Shown: positions 17,215 to 27,196, counted from the stretch's first letter. The stretch: 64,000 nucleotides of DNA from Mucilaginibacter sp. (GCA_030445275.1 JAUCSE010000047.1:1-64000); one strand, 5' to 3'. A program made the numbers and translations. Notes: generated from the sequence alone by a model not told the origin.

Positions 17215-17230
17215 TGATGATTTATTTTAT

Positions 17231-17300
17231 CATCCTGAAGTCTATTCCTGAACTATACAAATCGGCGAATAGATGCTTCACTACGTTCAGCATGACAGGT
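17231..17300. repeat. class III palindromic repeat (CATCCTGA / TCAGCATGACA)
   Basis: Begins CATCCTGAAG and ends GATGCTTCACTACG followed by TTCAGCATGACAGG. It has the same loop words (CGGCGAATAGATGC) as copies near 27452 and 28720. Confidence 0.55.
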
Positions 17301-17399
17301 TTTTTAATCGTGGTAATCACTTAACGGCGTAGCCCTCTTGAACACTAATAAAAAATTAATTCGTGAAAAATCCTATAAATCAAGGTTCAGACAAAAACC

Positions 17400-17446
17400 G
17401 CTCTGTACAGCATAGAGATTGCTTCGTGCCTTACAGCAATGACGGG
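17400..17446. repeat. half copy of a class II repeat
   Basis: GCTCTGTACAGCATAGAG then ATTGCTTCGTGCC and GCAATGACG, nearly the same as the right half of 17065-17214 but with no left arm. A CAAGGTTCAGACAAAAA fragment just upstream (about 17381-17397) belongs to the repeat type seen around 37527 and 37985. Confidence 0.5.
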
Positions 17447-17458
17447 TTGATTATAAAC

Positions 17459-17493
17459 AACAAAGCCGCAACCTTACAGGTTGCGGCTTTGTT
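17459..17493. terminator. terminator of the tolC-adaptor operon
   Basis: AACAAAGCCGCAACC (17459-17473), loop TTACA, GGTTGCGGCTTTGTT (17479-17493): a perfect 15-bp stem placed just past the adaptor stop codon on the minus strand. Confidence 0.85.
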
Positions 17494-17509
17494 AAATGTA
17501 TTTTCTTTA

Positions 17510-18844
17510 TTACTTATTATCCGTATTAAACAGTTTTGATTTGTCAACCTTTTCAACCAGCATGCCATCGGCCAGTGTTTTTGATATGGCTGAGTATGGT
17601 GCCGATATTACCTCTTCGCCACTTTTTAATCCTGATAATATCTGTATATAAGTATCATTCTGGATCCCTGTGGTTACCTGCACCTGTTTCAATTTACCGG
17701 CAGTATACACAAACACATACTCTTTTATTGGCGCACTGATCTGCGGCTTACTCTTGTCGTCATCCTTTGCCGGCGGACCATTGGCAGCTTTCTTTTCATC
17801 ACGGGTAGTTACTGATTGTATAGGAACCGATAAGGCTTTAACATGATTGGTATTGATATCAACCGTTGCCGTTAATCCCGGACGGAAAGGCGATGGATTA
17901 TCAACCGTTTTATTGAGCAAACCAGCATATGAGGCTGCATCAATGCGTACTTTAACGGTAAAGTTGGTTACCTGATCGGCGGTGGTACCTATTACATTGG
18001 CCGAGCTGCCTATTTCAATTACCGAGCCGGCAAACTTTTTACCTAAAAAAGCATCGATCTCAATATTTGCCGGATCGTTCAGGGATATGCGGTTAATGTC
18101 ATTTTCGTTCACATCAACATTTACATCCATTTTACTCAGGTCAGATATGGTCATGATCTCGGTACCGGCAAATTGCTGGGTACCCAAAACACGTTCGCCT
18201 TTTTGAATCACCAGTTTGGATATCACCCCATCAACCGGAGAGTATAAACTTGTTTTAGCCAGGTTATCCTGCGCTTCCTTAACCGAAGCTGATGATTGCA
18301 CCAGGCCAAACTGCGCGCCAACTACACTTTGCTTGGCGGCCTCATAGCTGGCTTTGGCACCTTCATAACTGGCTTTGGCATTATCATATTCAGATACGGT
18401 AAGCACCTTGTTTTCAAAAAGCGTTTTACTGCGTTTAAAAGTAGCCTCCTGGTTGTTAAAAGTAGCCTCGGCTTGTTTAAGCATTTGTACAGAGTTACCC
18501 ACCGTAGCTTTCTGAGTGCTGTACGATGCTACGGCACGGTCATAACCTGATTTTAATATATCAGGGCGTATACGGCAAACCAGCTGTCCTTTTTTAACCA
18601 CGTCGCCTTCTTTTACCGGCAGTTCAACTATCTCACCAGAAACTTCCGAGGTTATTTTAACTTCAACATGTGGCTTTATTTTACCGCTGGCCGATACCGT
18701 TTCACTTATATCACGCACATCAGCTTTTTCAGTAGCTACCTGGGTTAAAGCTGGTTTACCAATTAAGCCGGTAACCTTTCCTATAATAAGCAATACAACT
18801 ATTACCCCCAAGGCTATTAAAATATATTTAGTAGTTTTTCCCAT
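17510..18844 (-). CDS. efflux periplasmic adaptor subunit (HlyD/MacA type)
   Basis: A 444-aa membrane fusion protein: N-terminal transmembrane anchor (about 5-24), a lipoyl/barrel-sandwich half (GKIKPHVEVKITSEVSGEI, about 54-72), an alpha-helical hairpin rich in Ala, Lys and Glu (about 105-195), the second lipoyl half (LYSPVDGVISKL) and a beta-barrel domain. It bridges an inner-membrane pump and the TolC channel. It lies 54 bp downstream of the tolC-like gene in the same operon. No pump (ABC or RND) gene follows; a terminator does. A Lys/Asp/Pro-rich insertion occurs at about 345-370. Confidence 0.9.
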   Translation of the reverse strand: MGKTTKYILIALGVIVVLLIIGKVTGLIGKPALTQVATEKADVRDISETVSASGKIKPHVEVKITSEVSGEIVELPVKEGDVVKKGQLVCRIRPDILKSGYDRAVASYSTQKATVGNSVQMLKQAEATFNNQEATFKRSKTLFENKVLTVSEYDNAKASYEGAKASYEAAKQSVVGAQFGLVQSSASVKEAQDNLAKTSLYSPVDGVISKLVIQKGERVLGTQQFAGTEIMTISDLSKMDVNVDVNENDINRISLNDPANIEIDAFLGKKFAGSVIEIGSSANVIGTTADQVTNFTVKVRIDAASYAGLLNKTVDNPSPFRPGLTATVDINTNHVKALSVPIQSVTTRDEKKAANGPPAKDDDKSKPQISAPIKEYVFVYTAGKLKQVQVTTGIQNDTYIQILSGLKSGEEVISAPYSAISKTLADGMLVEKVDKSKLFNTDNK

Positions 18845-18898
18845 GACTATGCGTTTCGATATTTTTTGTGATGCGTTTAAAAATTAAGTTTCCTGATG

Positions 18899-20344
18899 TT
18901 AAAGTGTTATGGGATTACCCAGGTAATAATCAATTACCTTGCTCCTGAAAATAAGCTGATACTGTGCCTCAATCATATCAAACTGTGATTTATTGAGGTT
19001 AGTTAATGATGTATTGTAATCAAGCGAGTTTACTAAACCAACCGTAAAACGTTGTTGTGTAATGCTAAAAGCATCCTTATTGGCCTGGTAAGTTTGTATG
19101 GTCGACTGATATTTTTTATCGGCCGCCCGTACATCAAATATGGCCTGGTATATAATTTTACTCAGGTTTATACGGGCCAGTTGCGATGCCACTTCGGCAT
19201 TTTGCGCCTGTAATTTTGCCTTACGTACTGTTGTGCGCGAGTTAAACCTGTTAAAAATGGGTATTTGTAAACTTATGGCTACTGCCTGGTTAAAGTTATC
19301 ACTCAGCTGTTTAAAAAATGGATTGCTCTTATAAGTTTGTATAACACCCGGTTGTACAACAACCTCTTGTGTGTTCTGCACAAATCCTATTGGGGTGAGC
19401 GTTCCGCTGGCTGCTACAGTAGCAAGCGTATTTTTGGCATCTGAGAAATTAGAACCGGCCTGCCCAACTAAACTAACCGTTGGATAATAGCTGCCTTTAG
19501 CCACCTTTACCGCTTGTTCAGCTGTTCTTTGCTGCGCTTGTGCAAGCAGTACATCAGGGTTTACACCTAATGCTGTTTTTAATACATCCTCCGGATCATA
19601 AATTGTTTTGATATTGGTTAACTTGCTCAGATCCGGTTTCTCGATCGCTATATCTGTGGTCGGGCTCATCTCCATATATTGTTTCAGAGTAATCACCGAT
19701 AATTCCAGTTGATTTTCGGCATTGGTATAATTCAGATCAGCGGTTGAAAGCTGGGCCTTTGCCTGCGAAAGATCGGCCAATGTCTGGTTACCTACGTCAT
19801 AGTTTTTCTGAGCCCTGTCTAATGTTAATTTGGCAATATCAATTTGCTGTTGCGATGCTTTTACCAGATCCTGGTTGGTTAATACCTGTAAAAAAGTGGT
19901 AACCACATTAAGCACCAGGTCGTTTTTAACTTTAGCGGTAGCGGTTTTATTGGCATCAAGCGTTAGTCTGTTTTGAATGATCTGGTTACGTAACTGCCCG
20001 CCCTGAAATAAAATGGTTTGGGATGAAAACTGACCATAAAATTGCAGGATACGCTGGTTAATGAACTGATAGGTTGATTGGTCAATATTACGACCAAAGT
20101 TAAACCCGCCCTGTGGGGCCGCTGTCAGGTTCGGTAATTGATTATATTTTGCTTGTTTCAGATCTTCATCGCTCAGGGCTTCTGTTATCTGCGATTGCTT
20201 AATGGTCAAATTGCGACCAAGCGTAAGATCGATTGCTTTTTGCAAAGTTATTACATCCTGGGCCTGAGCCTTAAAGCTAAGTGCCGAGAATAATAATGCG
20301 CCAATAAGGGTTGTTTTAACGGGTAGTGGTAATGTTGGTTTCAT
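18899..20344 (-). CDS. TolC-family outer membrane efflux protein
   Basis: A 481-aa protein with a signal peptide (about 1-28, ending KAQA), then the duplicated TolC-type helical repeats: LQKAIDLTLGRNLTIKQSQI near the N-terminus, the mid-region NYDVGNQTLADLSQAKAQL, and the second-half counterpart QRFTVGLVNSLDYNTSLTNL. It forms a trimeric channel across the outer membrane and periplasm. It is the first gene of a two-gene operon with the adaptor. Confidence 0.93.
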   Translation of the reverse strand: MKPTLPLPVKTTLIGALLFSALSFKAQAQDVITLQKAIDLTLGRNLTIKQSQITEALSDEDLKQAKYNQLPNLTAAPQGGFNFGRNIDQSTYQFINQRILQFYGQFSSQTILFQGGQLRNQIIQNRLTLDANKTATAKVKNDLVLNVVTTFLQVLTNQDLVKASQQQIDIAKLTLDRAQKNYDVGNQTLADLSQAKAQLSTADLNYTNAENQLELSVITLKQYMEMSPTTDIAIEKPDLSKLTNIKTIYDPEDVLKTALGVNPDVLLAQAQQRTAEQAVKVAKGSYYPTVSLVGQAGSNFSDAKNTLATVAASGTLTPIGFVQNTQEVVVQPGVIQTYKSNPFFKQLSDNFNQAVAISLQIPIFNRFNSRTTVRKAKLQAQNAEVASQLARINLSKIIYQAIFDVRAADKKYQSTIQTYQANKDAFSITQQRFTVGLVNSLDYNTSLTNLNKSQFDMIEAQYQLIFRSKVIDYYLGNPITL

Positions 20345-20450
20345 AAAGTTTTTCTATACATCTATACAATGGTAAGCAACTGATGCTTACATTGCAATGT
20401 TCATTTTCGTTTATTTTTTAAATAAAACATATATAACCCTTAATTTCAAT

Positions 20451-21074
20451 ATGTATTTGGTTAAAACACCCTGGTTGCTAAAAAAGCTTTATCCTGAACT
20501 AACCTGGAACCTAAACCGAACTAGCCGCTGCATTTATCTCACTTTTGACGATGGACCTATACCAATTGTTACAACACATATATTAAATATTTTAAAACAA
20601 TATAATGCCAAAGCCACCTTTTTTTGTATTGGGGATAATGTAGTCAAACATCCCGATATTTTCAAACAATTAATAGAAAATGGGCATATTATTGGCAATC
20701 ATACCAATAATCACCTAAAAGGTTGGAAAACTGATAATAAAACTTACCTCGATAATTTCCTGCTGGCCGACGGGATATTAGATACTCCCCTTTTTCGTCC
20801 GCCCTATGGCCGGATAAAAAAACAGCAGATCAAAGACCTGCAAGCTGCACGCCCAGATATTAAAATAATTATGTGGGATGTGCTAAGCGGCGACTTTGAC
20901 ATTAATCTTAGTCCCGAAGCCTGTTTACAAAATGTACTGAAACATACCGAACCCGGATCGATCATTGTATTTCACGACAGTCTGAAAGCGTTTGACCGGG
21001 TTAAATATGTACTGCCCCGGGCAATGGAAGCGTGGAGTAAAGCGGGGTATGAGTTTTGCCCCCTAGCCCCCTAA
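20451..21074 (+). CDS. polysaccharide deacetylase (CE4)
   Basis: A protein of 207 aa from the ATG at 20451 (MYLVKTPWLLKK). CE4 motifs are in order: TFDDGP (31-36), HTNNH metal-binding pair (84-88), RPPYG (116-120), MWDVLSGDF (141-149) and FHDS (174-177). These are the catalytic Asp, zinc His residues and C-terminal His expected of peptidoglycan or chitooligosaccharide N-deacetylases. No cleavable signal peptide is evident; an upstream extension from 20397 would add hydrophobic residues, so export is unresolved. It is divergent from the tolC operon. Confidence 0.9.
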   Translation: MYLVKTPWLLKKLYPELTWNLNRTSRCIYLTFDDGPIPIVTTHILNILKQYNAKATFFCIGDNVVKHPDIFKQLIENGHIIGNHTNNHLKGWKTDNKTYLDNFLLADGILDTPLFRPPYGRIKKQQIKDLQAARPDIKIIMWDVLSGDFDINLSPEACLQNVLKHTEPGSIIVFHDSLKAFDRVKYVLPRAMEAWSKAGYEFCPLAP

Positions 21075-21140
21075 AGAGGGAATGCAGTTTGCAATCTTCC
21101 GCCAGTCCCAGTGTCCTTCGTTTATTATCTGGCAGTTTAA

Positions 21141-21240
21141 TTCCCTCCCAAGGGAGGGGTGCGATGGATTGTGTTGTGGCAGGGAGGGGTTTATTCGTGA
21201 TGTATGTCGCTTAAACCCCTACCTACCCCCTCCCAAGAGT
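21141..21240. repeat. GGGAGGGGTGCGATGG / CCCCCTCCCAAGAG palindrome
   Basis: CTCCCAAGGGAGGGG then TGCGATGGATTG; the far side reads CCCCTACCTACCCCC followed by TCCCAAGAG. It is related to 126-220. A further AAAGGGAGGGAATCGCAC piece lies at about 21402. The gap 21075-21435 has no gene. Confidence 0.5.
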
Positions 21241-21279
21241 AATAGCTCATGAATAGACATAACGAACTAATAATGTCCC

Positions 21280-21371
21280 AAAAAGGGCCTGTCACCCTGA
21301 ACTCCGTCCAAGGGTCGAGCGTAGAGGCCTGCCCACCATGCTTCGACGGAGCTCAGCATGACACCCTTTTT
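21280..21371. repeat. class IV palindromic repeat, copy 1
   Basis: AAAAAGGG at 21280-21287 pairs with CCCTTTTT at 21364-21371. Inside, CTGTCACCCTGAACTCCGTC faces GACGGAGCTCAGCATGACA. The sister copy at 44042-44115 has GCTTGTC / GACAAGC in the variable arm, so the pairing is conserved although the sequence is not. Confidence 0.7.
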
Positions 21372-21435
21372 GTAGAAATGTCTAACCATGGGCTATTTAC
21401 TCTCCAAAGGGAGGGAATCGCACAGGCCAACGCTT

Positions 21436-22029
21436 TTAATCAATTTTAAGCAACGCCCCATACCATATAATAGCTTTCTGCTGAACATCCTTTACAAAAT
21501 CGTTTTTGGCATCGTTATAACTTATCATATTTTCAAACTCTTGTTTTGCCAACTCGCGTTTAAGCTGGCAGTAAGTATCCCTTACATCACTATGACTGGC
21601 CAAATAATCCCGGAAAGCGATATGTCTTATCCAGTCATCAGTATCTTTTACAAATACATGAATATGAACTAAGGATATCAGCCCCTGCTTTGATGGCGAC
21701 ACATCATCAACATCAATAATAGTAGGCAAGGATTTATCGTTCTCGTTTTTATACAAACAGTAATACCGCCTTTCGGGCCAATCAGGTTCATATAATTTAA
21801 TATAGGTATACTGCTGCTGCATGGGTACGATGGTTTTATCCAGATCATCTGCTGATTTTAACCCTACTTGTATATCAATGATGGGTTTTGCGCAAAGCCC
21901 GGGTACCGATGTACTCCCAATATGTACAATAGCCGGATCTAAAAAACCAAGAATATGGCTGATCTTTTTCTTCTCCTCAGCAAATAGCGTTGCCCAATTG
22001 CCCTGATGATCTGTTATGGTTATTTTCAT
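21436..22029 (-). CDS. GrpB-family protein (UPF0157)
   Basis: About 197 aa from the ATG at 22029 (MKITITDHQGNW), preceded by GCAGGG. The longer frame to 22125 adds unconserved residues. GrpB/UPF0157 features are the IVHIGSTSVPGLCAKPIIDIQVGL strand-turn-strand (about 35-58), a nucleotidyltransferase-like core, and IHVFVKDTDDWIRHIAFRDYL (about 120-140). The family has the nucleotidyltransferase fold, but its reaction is not established. Divergent from aconitase. Confidence 0.88.
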   Translation of the reverse strand: MKITITDHQGNWATLFAEEKKKISHILGFLDPAIVHIGSTSVPGLCAKPIIDIQVGLKSADDLDKTIVPMQQQYTYIKLYEPDWPERRYYCLYKNENDKSLPTIIDVDDVSPSKQGLISLVHIHVFVKDTDDWIRHIAFRDYLASHSDVRDTYCQLKRELAKQEFENMISYNDAKNDFVKDVQQKAIIWYGALLKID

Positions 22030-22190
22030 CCCTGCAAAAATAAATTTTAAGTGGCCAATCTTCATCACAAATGCATTGATTATATTGTAGCTTGCAGCTA
22101 CAATGTAATTCTCTCCTGCATTCACTTACAAATGCCCACTGCAAACTCATAACTCCCTATTTAGAATAGCTCCAAATAACATTTACACAA

Positions 22191-22220
22191 TTGACTGACA
22201 GCTTTTAGTCGTAATTTTTG
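22191..22220 (+). promoter_or_regulatory. probable aconitase promoter
   Basis: TTG at 22191-22193 and TAATTTTTG at 22212-22220. The TA and TTTG halves are three bases apart instead of two, but the TTG-to-TTTG distance is within one base of the HxlR and Fic promoters in this window. Confidence 0.4.
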
Positions 22221-22295
22221 TAAATTCGCCGCACTATGTCCAGGTAATGGATTTAGTGACAATTCGTTTACTTTTCACCTAAAAATCAAATACAA

Positions 22296-24563
22296 ATGGC
22301 TTTTGATTTAGATATGATCAAAAAAGTTTACAATCGCTACAGCACCCGCGTGGATGCTGCCCGCAAAGCGACCGGTAAACATCTTACGTTAACTGAAAAA
22401 ATATTATACGCCCACCTTTCTGAAGGCGATGCTCAACAAGCATTTGGCCGCGGGGTGGATTATGTTGATTTTGCACCAGATCGCGTGGCTATGCAGGATG
22501 CTACAGCTCAAATGGCCCTTTTGCAATTTATGCAAGCAGGTCGTCCGCAGGTTGCTGTTCCTTCTACCGTACATTGCGATCACTTGATACAAGCTAAAGT
22601 TGGCGCTGTTGCCGATTTAAATACTGCCGTTGATGTAAACCGCGAGGTTTATGATTTCCTGGCTTCTGTTTCTGATAAATATGGCATTGGTTTCTGGAAA
22701 GCCGGTGCAGGTATTATTCACCAGGTTGTTCTGGAAAACTATGCTTTCCCGGGTGGTATGATGATAGGTACCGACTCACACACCCCTAACGCGGGTGGTT
22801 TGGGTATGGTTGCCATTGGTGTTGGTGGTGCCGATGCCTGCGATGTTATGGCAGGTTTACCATGGGAACTTAAATTCCCTAAACTAATAGGTGTTAAATT
22901 AACCGGAAAACTTTCTGGCTGGACATCAGCTAAAGACGTTATATTAAAAGTTGCAGGTATCCTGACTGTAAAAGGTGGTACCGGCGCTATTGTTGAGTAT
23001 TTTGGCGAAGGTGCCCGTTCACTATCGGCCACAGGTAAAGGTACCATCTGTAATATGGGTGCCGAAATTGGCGCAACCACTTCTATCTTCGGATATGATG
23101 AAAAAGCTGCCACTTACCTGAAAGGCACTAAACGTGGCGACATTGCTGAGCTGGCAGATGCCATTGCTGAACACTTAACTGGTGATGACGAAGTTTACGC
23201 TAACCCTGAGCAATATTTTGACCAGGTTATCGAAATCAACCTGAGTGAACTGGAACCACATGTAAACGGACCGTTCACTCCGGATCTGGCATGGCCTATC
23301 TCTAAATTCGCTACCGCGGTTCGTGAAAACAACTGGCCTACCAAACTAGAGGTTGGCTTGATCGGTTCTTGCACCAACTCATCATACGAAGATATTACCC
23401 GTTCGGCATCTATCGCTAAACAGGCTATTGATAAAAAATTAAAAACCCAGGCAGAGTTTACCATCACACCGGGATCAGAACTGGTACGTTACACGGTTGA
23501 CCGTGATGGTTACCTGGATACTTTCGCTCAAATGGGCGGTGTGGTATTGGCTAACGCCTGCGGACCATGTATTGGTCAATGGGCCCGTCATACTGACGAT
23601 CCTACCCGCAAAAACTCTATCATCACCTCGTTTAACCGTAACTTCGCTAAACGTCAGGATGGTAACCCTAATACACACGCTTTCGTGGCATCGCCAGAAA
23701 TCGTTACCGCGTTTGCTATCGCGGGTGATCTGACCTTTAACCCGTTAACTGACTATCTTACTAACGAAAATGGTGAGCAGGTTAAGTTTGACGAACCACA
23801 AGGTATTGAAATGCCGGTAAAAGGCTACGCAGTTGAAGATGCGGGCTACCAGGCTCCTGCTGAAGATGGTAGCAAAGTTTCAGTTATTGTTGATCCAAAA
23901 TCAGCACGTCTGCAATTGCTGGAGCCATTTAAAGCATGGGAAGGTACCGATTTGAAAGGCTTAAAACTCCTGATTAAAGCGAAAGGTAAATGTACTACCG
24001 ACCATATTTCTATGGCCGGTCCGTGGTTAAAGTTCCGTGGTCATCTGGATAACATATCAAACAATATGCTCATCGGTGCTATCAACTACTTTAACAATAC
24101 TGCAGATAGCGTTAAAAATGAAATAACCGGCGAATACGGTCCGGTACCGGCTACCCAGCGCGATTACAAAGCACATAACATTGGCACCATAGTAGTAGGC
24201 GACGAAAACTATGGCGAAGGTTCATCACGTGAGCACGCGGCCATGGAGCCACGTCACCTGGGTGTACGTGCCATTCTGGTAAAATCATTTGCCCGTATCC
24301 ACGAAACCAACCTTAAAAAACAAGGTATGTTGGGTATCACCTTTGCTGATACTAACGACTATGATAAAATTCAGGAAGATGACGTGATCGACATCAATGG
24401 CTTAACCACTTTTGCCCCAGGCAAACAGTTAACCGTTGTATTAAACCACAAAGATGGTTCTGTTGATTCGTTCGCGGTAAACCATACTTATAACGCTCAG
24501 CAAATTGAGTGGTTTAAAGCAGGCGGCGCGCTGAACATCATCCGCAAGCAAATGGCATCGTAA
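22296..24563 (+). CDS. acn: aconitate hydratase (mitochondrial-type)
   Basis: A 755-aa TCA-cycle enzyme that isomerises citrate to isocitrate through cis-aconitate. The [4Fe-4S] cysteines are C359 ([10 protein letters not shown]) and C422/C425 (ACGPCIGQW), almost at the numbering of mitochondrial aconitase. The C-terminal swivel domain has [22 protein letters not shown] with the substrate-binding Ser/Arg. Length and spacing are those of the mitochondrial-type aconitases common in Bacteroidota, not of the longer AcnA or AcnB. Codon usage is strongly biased, consistent with high expression. It is monocistronic, with a strong terminator after it. Confidence 0.97.
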   Translation: MAFDLDMIKKVYNRYSTRVDAARKATGKHLTLTEKILYAHLSEGDAQQAFGRGVDYVDFAPDRVAMQDATAQMALLQFMQAGRPQVAVPSTVHCDHLIQAKVGAVADLNTAVDVNREVYDFLASVSDKYGIGFWKAGAGIIHQVVLENYAFPGGMMIGTDSHTPNAGGLGMVAIGVGGADACDVMAGLPWELKFPKLIGVKLTGKLSGWTSAKDVILKVAGILTVKGGTGAIVEYFGEGARSLSATGKGTICNMGAEIGATTSIFGYDEKAATYLKGTKRGDIAELADAIAEHLTGDDEVYANPEQYFDQVIEINLSELEPHVNGPFTPDLAWPISKFATAVRENNWPTKLEVGLIGSCTNSSYEDITRSASIAKQAIDKKLKTQAEFTITPGSELVRYTVDRDGYLDTFAQMGGVVLANACGPCIGQWARHTDDPTRKNSIITSFNRNFAKRQDGNPNTHAFVASPEIVTAFAIAGDLTFNPLTDYLTNENGEQVKFDEPQGIEMPVKGYAVEDAGYQAPAEDGSKVSVIVDPKSARLQLLEPFKAWEGTDLKGLKLLIKAKGKCTTDHISMAGPWLKFRGHLDNISNNMLIGAINYFNNTADSVKNEITGEYGPVPATQRDYKAHNIGTIVVGDENYGEGSSREHAAMEPRHLGVRAILVKSFARIHETNLKKQGMLGITFADTNDYDKIQEDDVIDINGLTTFAPGKQLTVVLNHKDGSVDSFAVNHTYNAQQIEWFKAGGALNIIRKQMAS

Positions 24564-24605
24564 TTTAGCTAAAAGCCGAAAGGTTAAAGCTGAAAGCTAA
24601 TATTT

Positions 24606-24636
24606 AAAAAGCCTCCCTTTTGGGGAGGCTTTTTTT
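24606..24636 (+). terminator. aconitase terminator
   Basis: AAAAAGCCTCCC, 5-base loop TTTTG, GGGAGGCTTTTTTT. Textbook intrinsic terminator 43 bp past the stop codon. Confidence 0.9.
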
Positions 24637-24646
24637 GTCTCCTTAT

Positions 24647-24737
24647 CGTCATTGCTGCGAGCGATAGCGTGGCAATCCCCGATTTGCAGAGCCGCTCTGT
24701 ATAGTTAGGGATTGCCACGCTATCGCTTGCAATGACG
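24647..24737. repeat. class II palindromic repeat, copy A
   Basis: CGTCATTGC at the left and GCAATGACG at the right, with inner arms GCGATAGCGTGGCAATCCC / GGGATTGCCACGCTATCGC around a loop ending CTCTGTATAGTTA. The sister copy at 36724-36809 has a nearly identical loop but different, still complementary, inner arms. Confidence 0.8.
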
Positions 24738-24762
24738 GCTTTGGGTGGTAATCGTCCCCACC

Positions 24763-25524
24763 CTACAACAGCCCAAATACATTTTCAATAATCTGATGGG
24801 CATACCTGCTGGAAACATTTTGTATAAAATCGGGAAAATCAATGGATGAGTTTTCATTACATTCATCCGAAATGATGCGGATAACCGCGAAGGGCACCTC
24901 ATATTCATAACATACCTGGGCCACGGCTGCGCCTTCCATTTCTACACAAAGGGTTTCAGGAAGCGCGGCATGCAGTTGTTCTTTATCCTGTTGACTGGCG
25001 AAAAACTTATCGCCGCTGGCTATATTGCCGGTGTACAAACGCGGATTATAGAGTAAAAACCGCTCAATTTCAACCGGCTCAATAAATGCCCGGATGCCCA
25101 TGTTTAACATACCCTCAACAGCTTGTTGCGCTATGGCCAGATGCTTTGGATCTGTTTCAAAATAGCTTACTCTCAACAACGGAATTTCAAACTGTGGCAT
25201 TAAAGGCCTCGCGTCCATATCATGCTGGATCAATCGATCGGCAATCACGATATCACCGATTTTTAATTTAGGATCAATTGCGCCTGAAACGCCAATGAAT
25301 AGCAGATCGGTAATGTTAAACTTAGTGATCAGGCTGGTTACAGTGGTAGCAGCAGCCACCTTTCCCCAACGGGAAAAAACCAGTACCGTTTTTATTCCAT
25401 TAATGGTCCCGGTATAATACGTTCTCCGGCCAAAGGAAACTTCCTCCACACCGTTCATCAGTTCCAGTACGCTGTTAATTTCTTCATGCATGGCACCCAT
25501 TATGCCAATTACTTTCTCATTCAT
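24763..25524 (-). CDS. 5'-methylthioadenosine/S-adenosylhomocysteine nucleosidase-like
   Basis: A 253-aa phosphorylase-superfamily nucleosidase. Expected features are GIMGAMHEEI near the N-terminus with the catalytic-site Glu (E14/E15), FIGVSGAIDPKLKIGDIVIADRLIQHD (about 96-122), VEMEGAAVAQVCYEYEVPF (about 200-218) and the catalytic-Asp region IRIISDE. It cleaves adenine from MTA or SAH and so recycles SAM by-products. It is slightly longer than the roughly 230-aa E. coli enzyme, mainly in an insertion near residues 140-170. The gene for a peptide-binding lipoprotein lies just upstream on the same strand. Confidence 0.88.
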   Translation of the reverse strand: MNEKVIGIMGAMHEEINSVLELMNGVEEVSFGRRTYYTGTINGIKTVLVFSRWGKVAAATTVTSLITKFNITDLLFIGVSGAIDPKLKIGDIVIADRLIQHDMDARPLMPQFEIPLLRVSYFETDPKHLAIAQQAVEGMLNMGIRAFIEPVEIERFLLYNPRLYTGNIASGDKFFASQQDKEQLHAALPETLCVEMEGAAVAQVCYEYEVPFAVIRIISDECNENSSIDFPDFIQNVSSRYAHQIIENVFGLL

Positions 25525-25564
25525 AGGGGAATTTTACTTTGTATAACTAATATTTGCGGCAACA

Positions 25565-27196
25565 TTAAGGCTTCTTTATCACCCGTTTCAACACCAGTAG
25601 ATTTTGCCCGTTCAGGCTATATCCGCTAATATTATTCTGATACAGATTAACCAGTTTATCATAATACAGCACCACTACCGGCGATTGATCCATCATAATT
25701 TGATCCATTTGCTGATACAGGGCATAACGAGCTGAATCATTTTTTACGTGATAAGTTTGCTCGAACAGGGCATCAAATTTTTTATTATTAAAGCCCGTAT
25801 AGTTTGGGCCATAAGGTATTTTGTTTTTAGAGTAAAAGACCGACAAGTAGTTTTCCCCATCAGGATAATCGGCTATCCACTGACCATAAAAAAAATTGAT
25901 ACCGTTTTTTGACACCAGTTCGCGTAGGCTGGCACCCTGGGTAATTTCAACACTGGTCCTGATGCCTACCCTATCCAGCTGACCTTGCACATATTCGATC
26001 AGGCTGCGATAGCCTACCGTGGTGGCCAGTGAAATTTCGGGTAAATTCTTACCATCCGGAAAGCCCGCTTCGGCTAATAACTGACGGGCTTTCTCCGGAT
26101 CATAACTGTATCCCTTTACATTTTTACTAAAGCCCGGCATACCTTCGGGAATAAAACCAGCATAACCTGGTGTGCCCATACTGTTGCGCAGGTACTTCAT
26201 CATCTTTTGCCTGTCAATAGCGTAGTTGATAGCCTGTCGTACTTTCAATATCTTGAGTGGCGATTTTTTTACGATAGTCAGGTTGGTATCAACCAGTATA
26301 CCCAGGTACATGGTGTTCAGATAAGGAGCTGTATTTAAAATAAACTTGCCTTTATATTTCTGTGTTACCTTGCCCGATTTGGTTAGAATATCATCGCGAT
26401 AGCTGCCATCAATATCATTCAAAAAGTCGATCTTCTTTTTTACAAACTCCAGGAACGAGGTTTGCTTATCGGCAATAAAGGTGGCTTTAACGGCATCCAG
26501 GTATGGTAACCGCTGACCTTTATTGTCCTTTTCCCAGTACTTTTCATTCTTCAGTAATACCAGTACCTCGCCCTCTTTCCAGTACTTGAATTTAAACGGA
26601 CCGGTACCTATTGGGTGGCTCCTGAAATCCTTGCCATAAAACTCTACCACCTCTTTAGGTATAACCGAACAATACTGTGCGGTAAGCATACTTAAAAAAG
26701 GTGCAAAAGGTTGTTTAAGCCTGATTTGAAAGGTACTATCATTAGGCGCAGTAAAAGCACTTTTCCCTTCTACCTTATCACTAAATATCCATGAACCTGA
26801 TGAGGCAACTTTGGGGTCGATCAAGCGGCCAAAACTGTATGCGAAGTCAGCTGCCACAGCCCTCCGGCCCACTCCGTTCAAAAAATGCGGGTCATCGTGA
26901 AAAAAAACATCATCACGTAAATGGAACGTGTATAACAATCCATCGGGTGATACCTCCCAGGTTTTAGCTATACAGGGCGTTACCTTTAAACTATCATTGA
27001 TCTGCACCAGGCCGTTATAAACCTGGTTATCCATTAAAATAGTATAGCGGTTTCGGCAAAAAGCAGGGTCAAGTGAGGTAAGCCCCTCTTCCAGGTTAAT
27101 ATTAAAAACAGTTTTGGGCGATTCAGGAGCGCTGGAATGGCAAGCCGAAAGCTGAATTAACAATAAAGAAAACAGTAATAGCGCCCATTTATTCAT
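25565..27196 (-). CDS. peptide ABC transporter substrate-binding lipoprotein
   Basis: A 543-aa SBP_bac_5 family protein with lipobox QLSAC (lipidated C19). Family features are LDPAFCRNRYTILMDNQVYNGL near the N-terminus, IPKEVVEFYGKDFRSHPIGTGPFKF mid-protein, and RQAINYAIDRQKMMKYLRNS. In other bacteria it feeds oligopeptides to an Opp/Dpp permease; no permease genes are adjacent. It lies 40 bp upstream of the nucleosidase gene, so the two may be co-transcribed. Confidence 0.9.
   Translation of the reverse strand: MNKWALLLFSLLLIQLSACHSSAPESPKTVFNINLEEGLTSLDPAFCRNRYTILMDNQVYNGLVQINDSLKVTPCIAKTWEVSPDGLLYTFHLRDDVFFHDDPHFLNGVGRRAVAADFAYSFGRLIDPKVASSGSWIFSDKVEGKSAFTAPNDSTFQIRLKQPFAPFLSMLTAQYCSVIPKEVVEFYGKDFRSHPIGTGPFKFKYWKEGEVLVLLKNEKYWEKDNKGQRLPYLDAVKATFIADKQTSFLEFVKKKIDFLNDIDGSYRDDILTKSGKVTQKYKGKFILNTAPYLNTMYLGILVDTNLTIVKKSPLKILKVRQAINYAIDRQKMMKYLRNSMGTPGYAGFIPEGMPGFSKNVKGYSYDPEKARQLLAEAGFPDGKNLPEISLATTVGYRSLIEYVQGQLDRVGIRTSVEITQGASLRELVSKNGINFFYGQWIADYPDGENYLSVFYSKNKIPYGPNYTGFNNKKFDALFEQTYHVKNDSARYALYQQMDQIMMDQSPVVVLYYDKLVNLYQNNISGYSLNGQNLLVLKRVIKKP

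Noticed and set aside
17070..17324. 84-aa plus-strand ORF
   Set aside because: It runs through a class II and a class III palindrome; the same sequence occurs elsewhere without a frame.
16837..17446. CRISPR-like cluster of repeats
   Set aside because: The repeats are of different classes, palindromic over their whole length and irregularly spaced, with no unique spacers and no cas genes.
21249..21449. 66-aa ORF between polysaccharide deacetylase and GrpB genes
   Set aside because: Covers a class IV palindrome; not coding-like.
22404..23678. Several antisense ORFs of 60-124 aa within aconitase
   Set aside because: Codon-bias shadows opposite a highly expressed, fully conserved enzyme.
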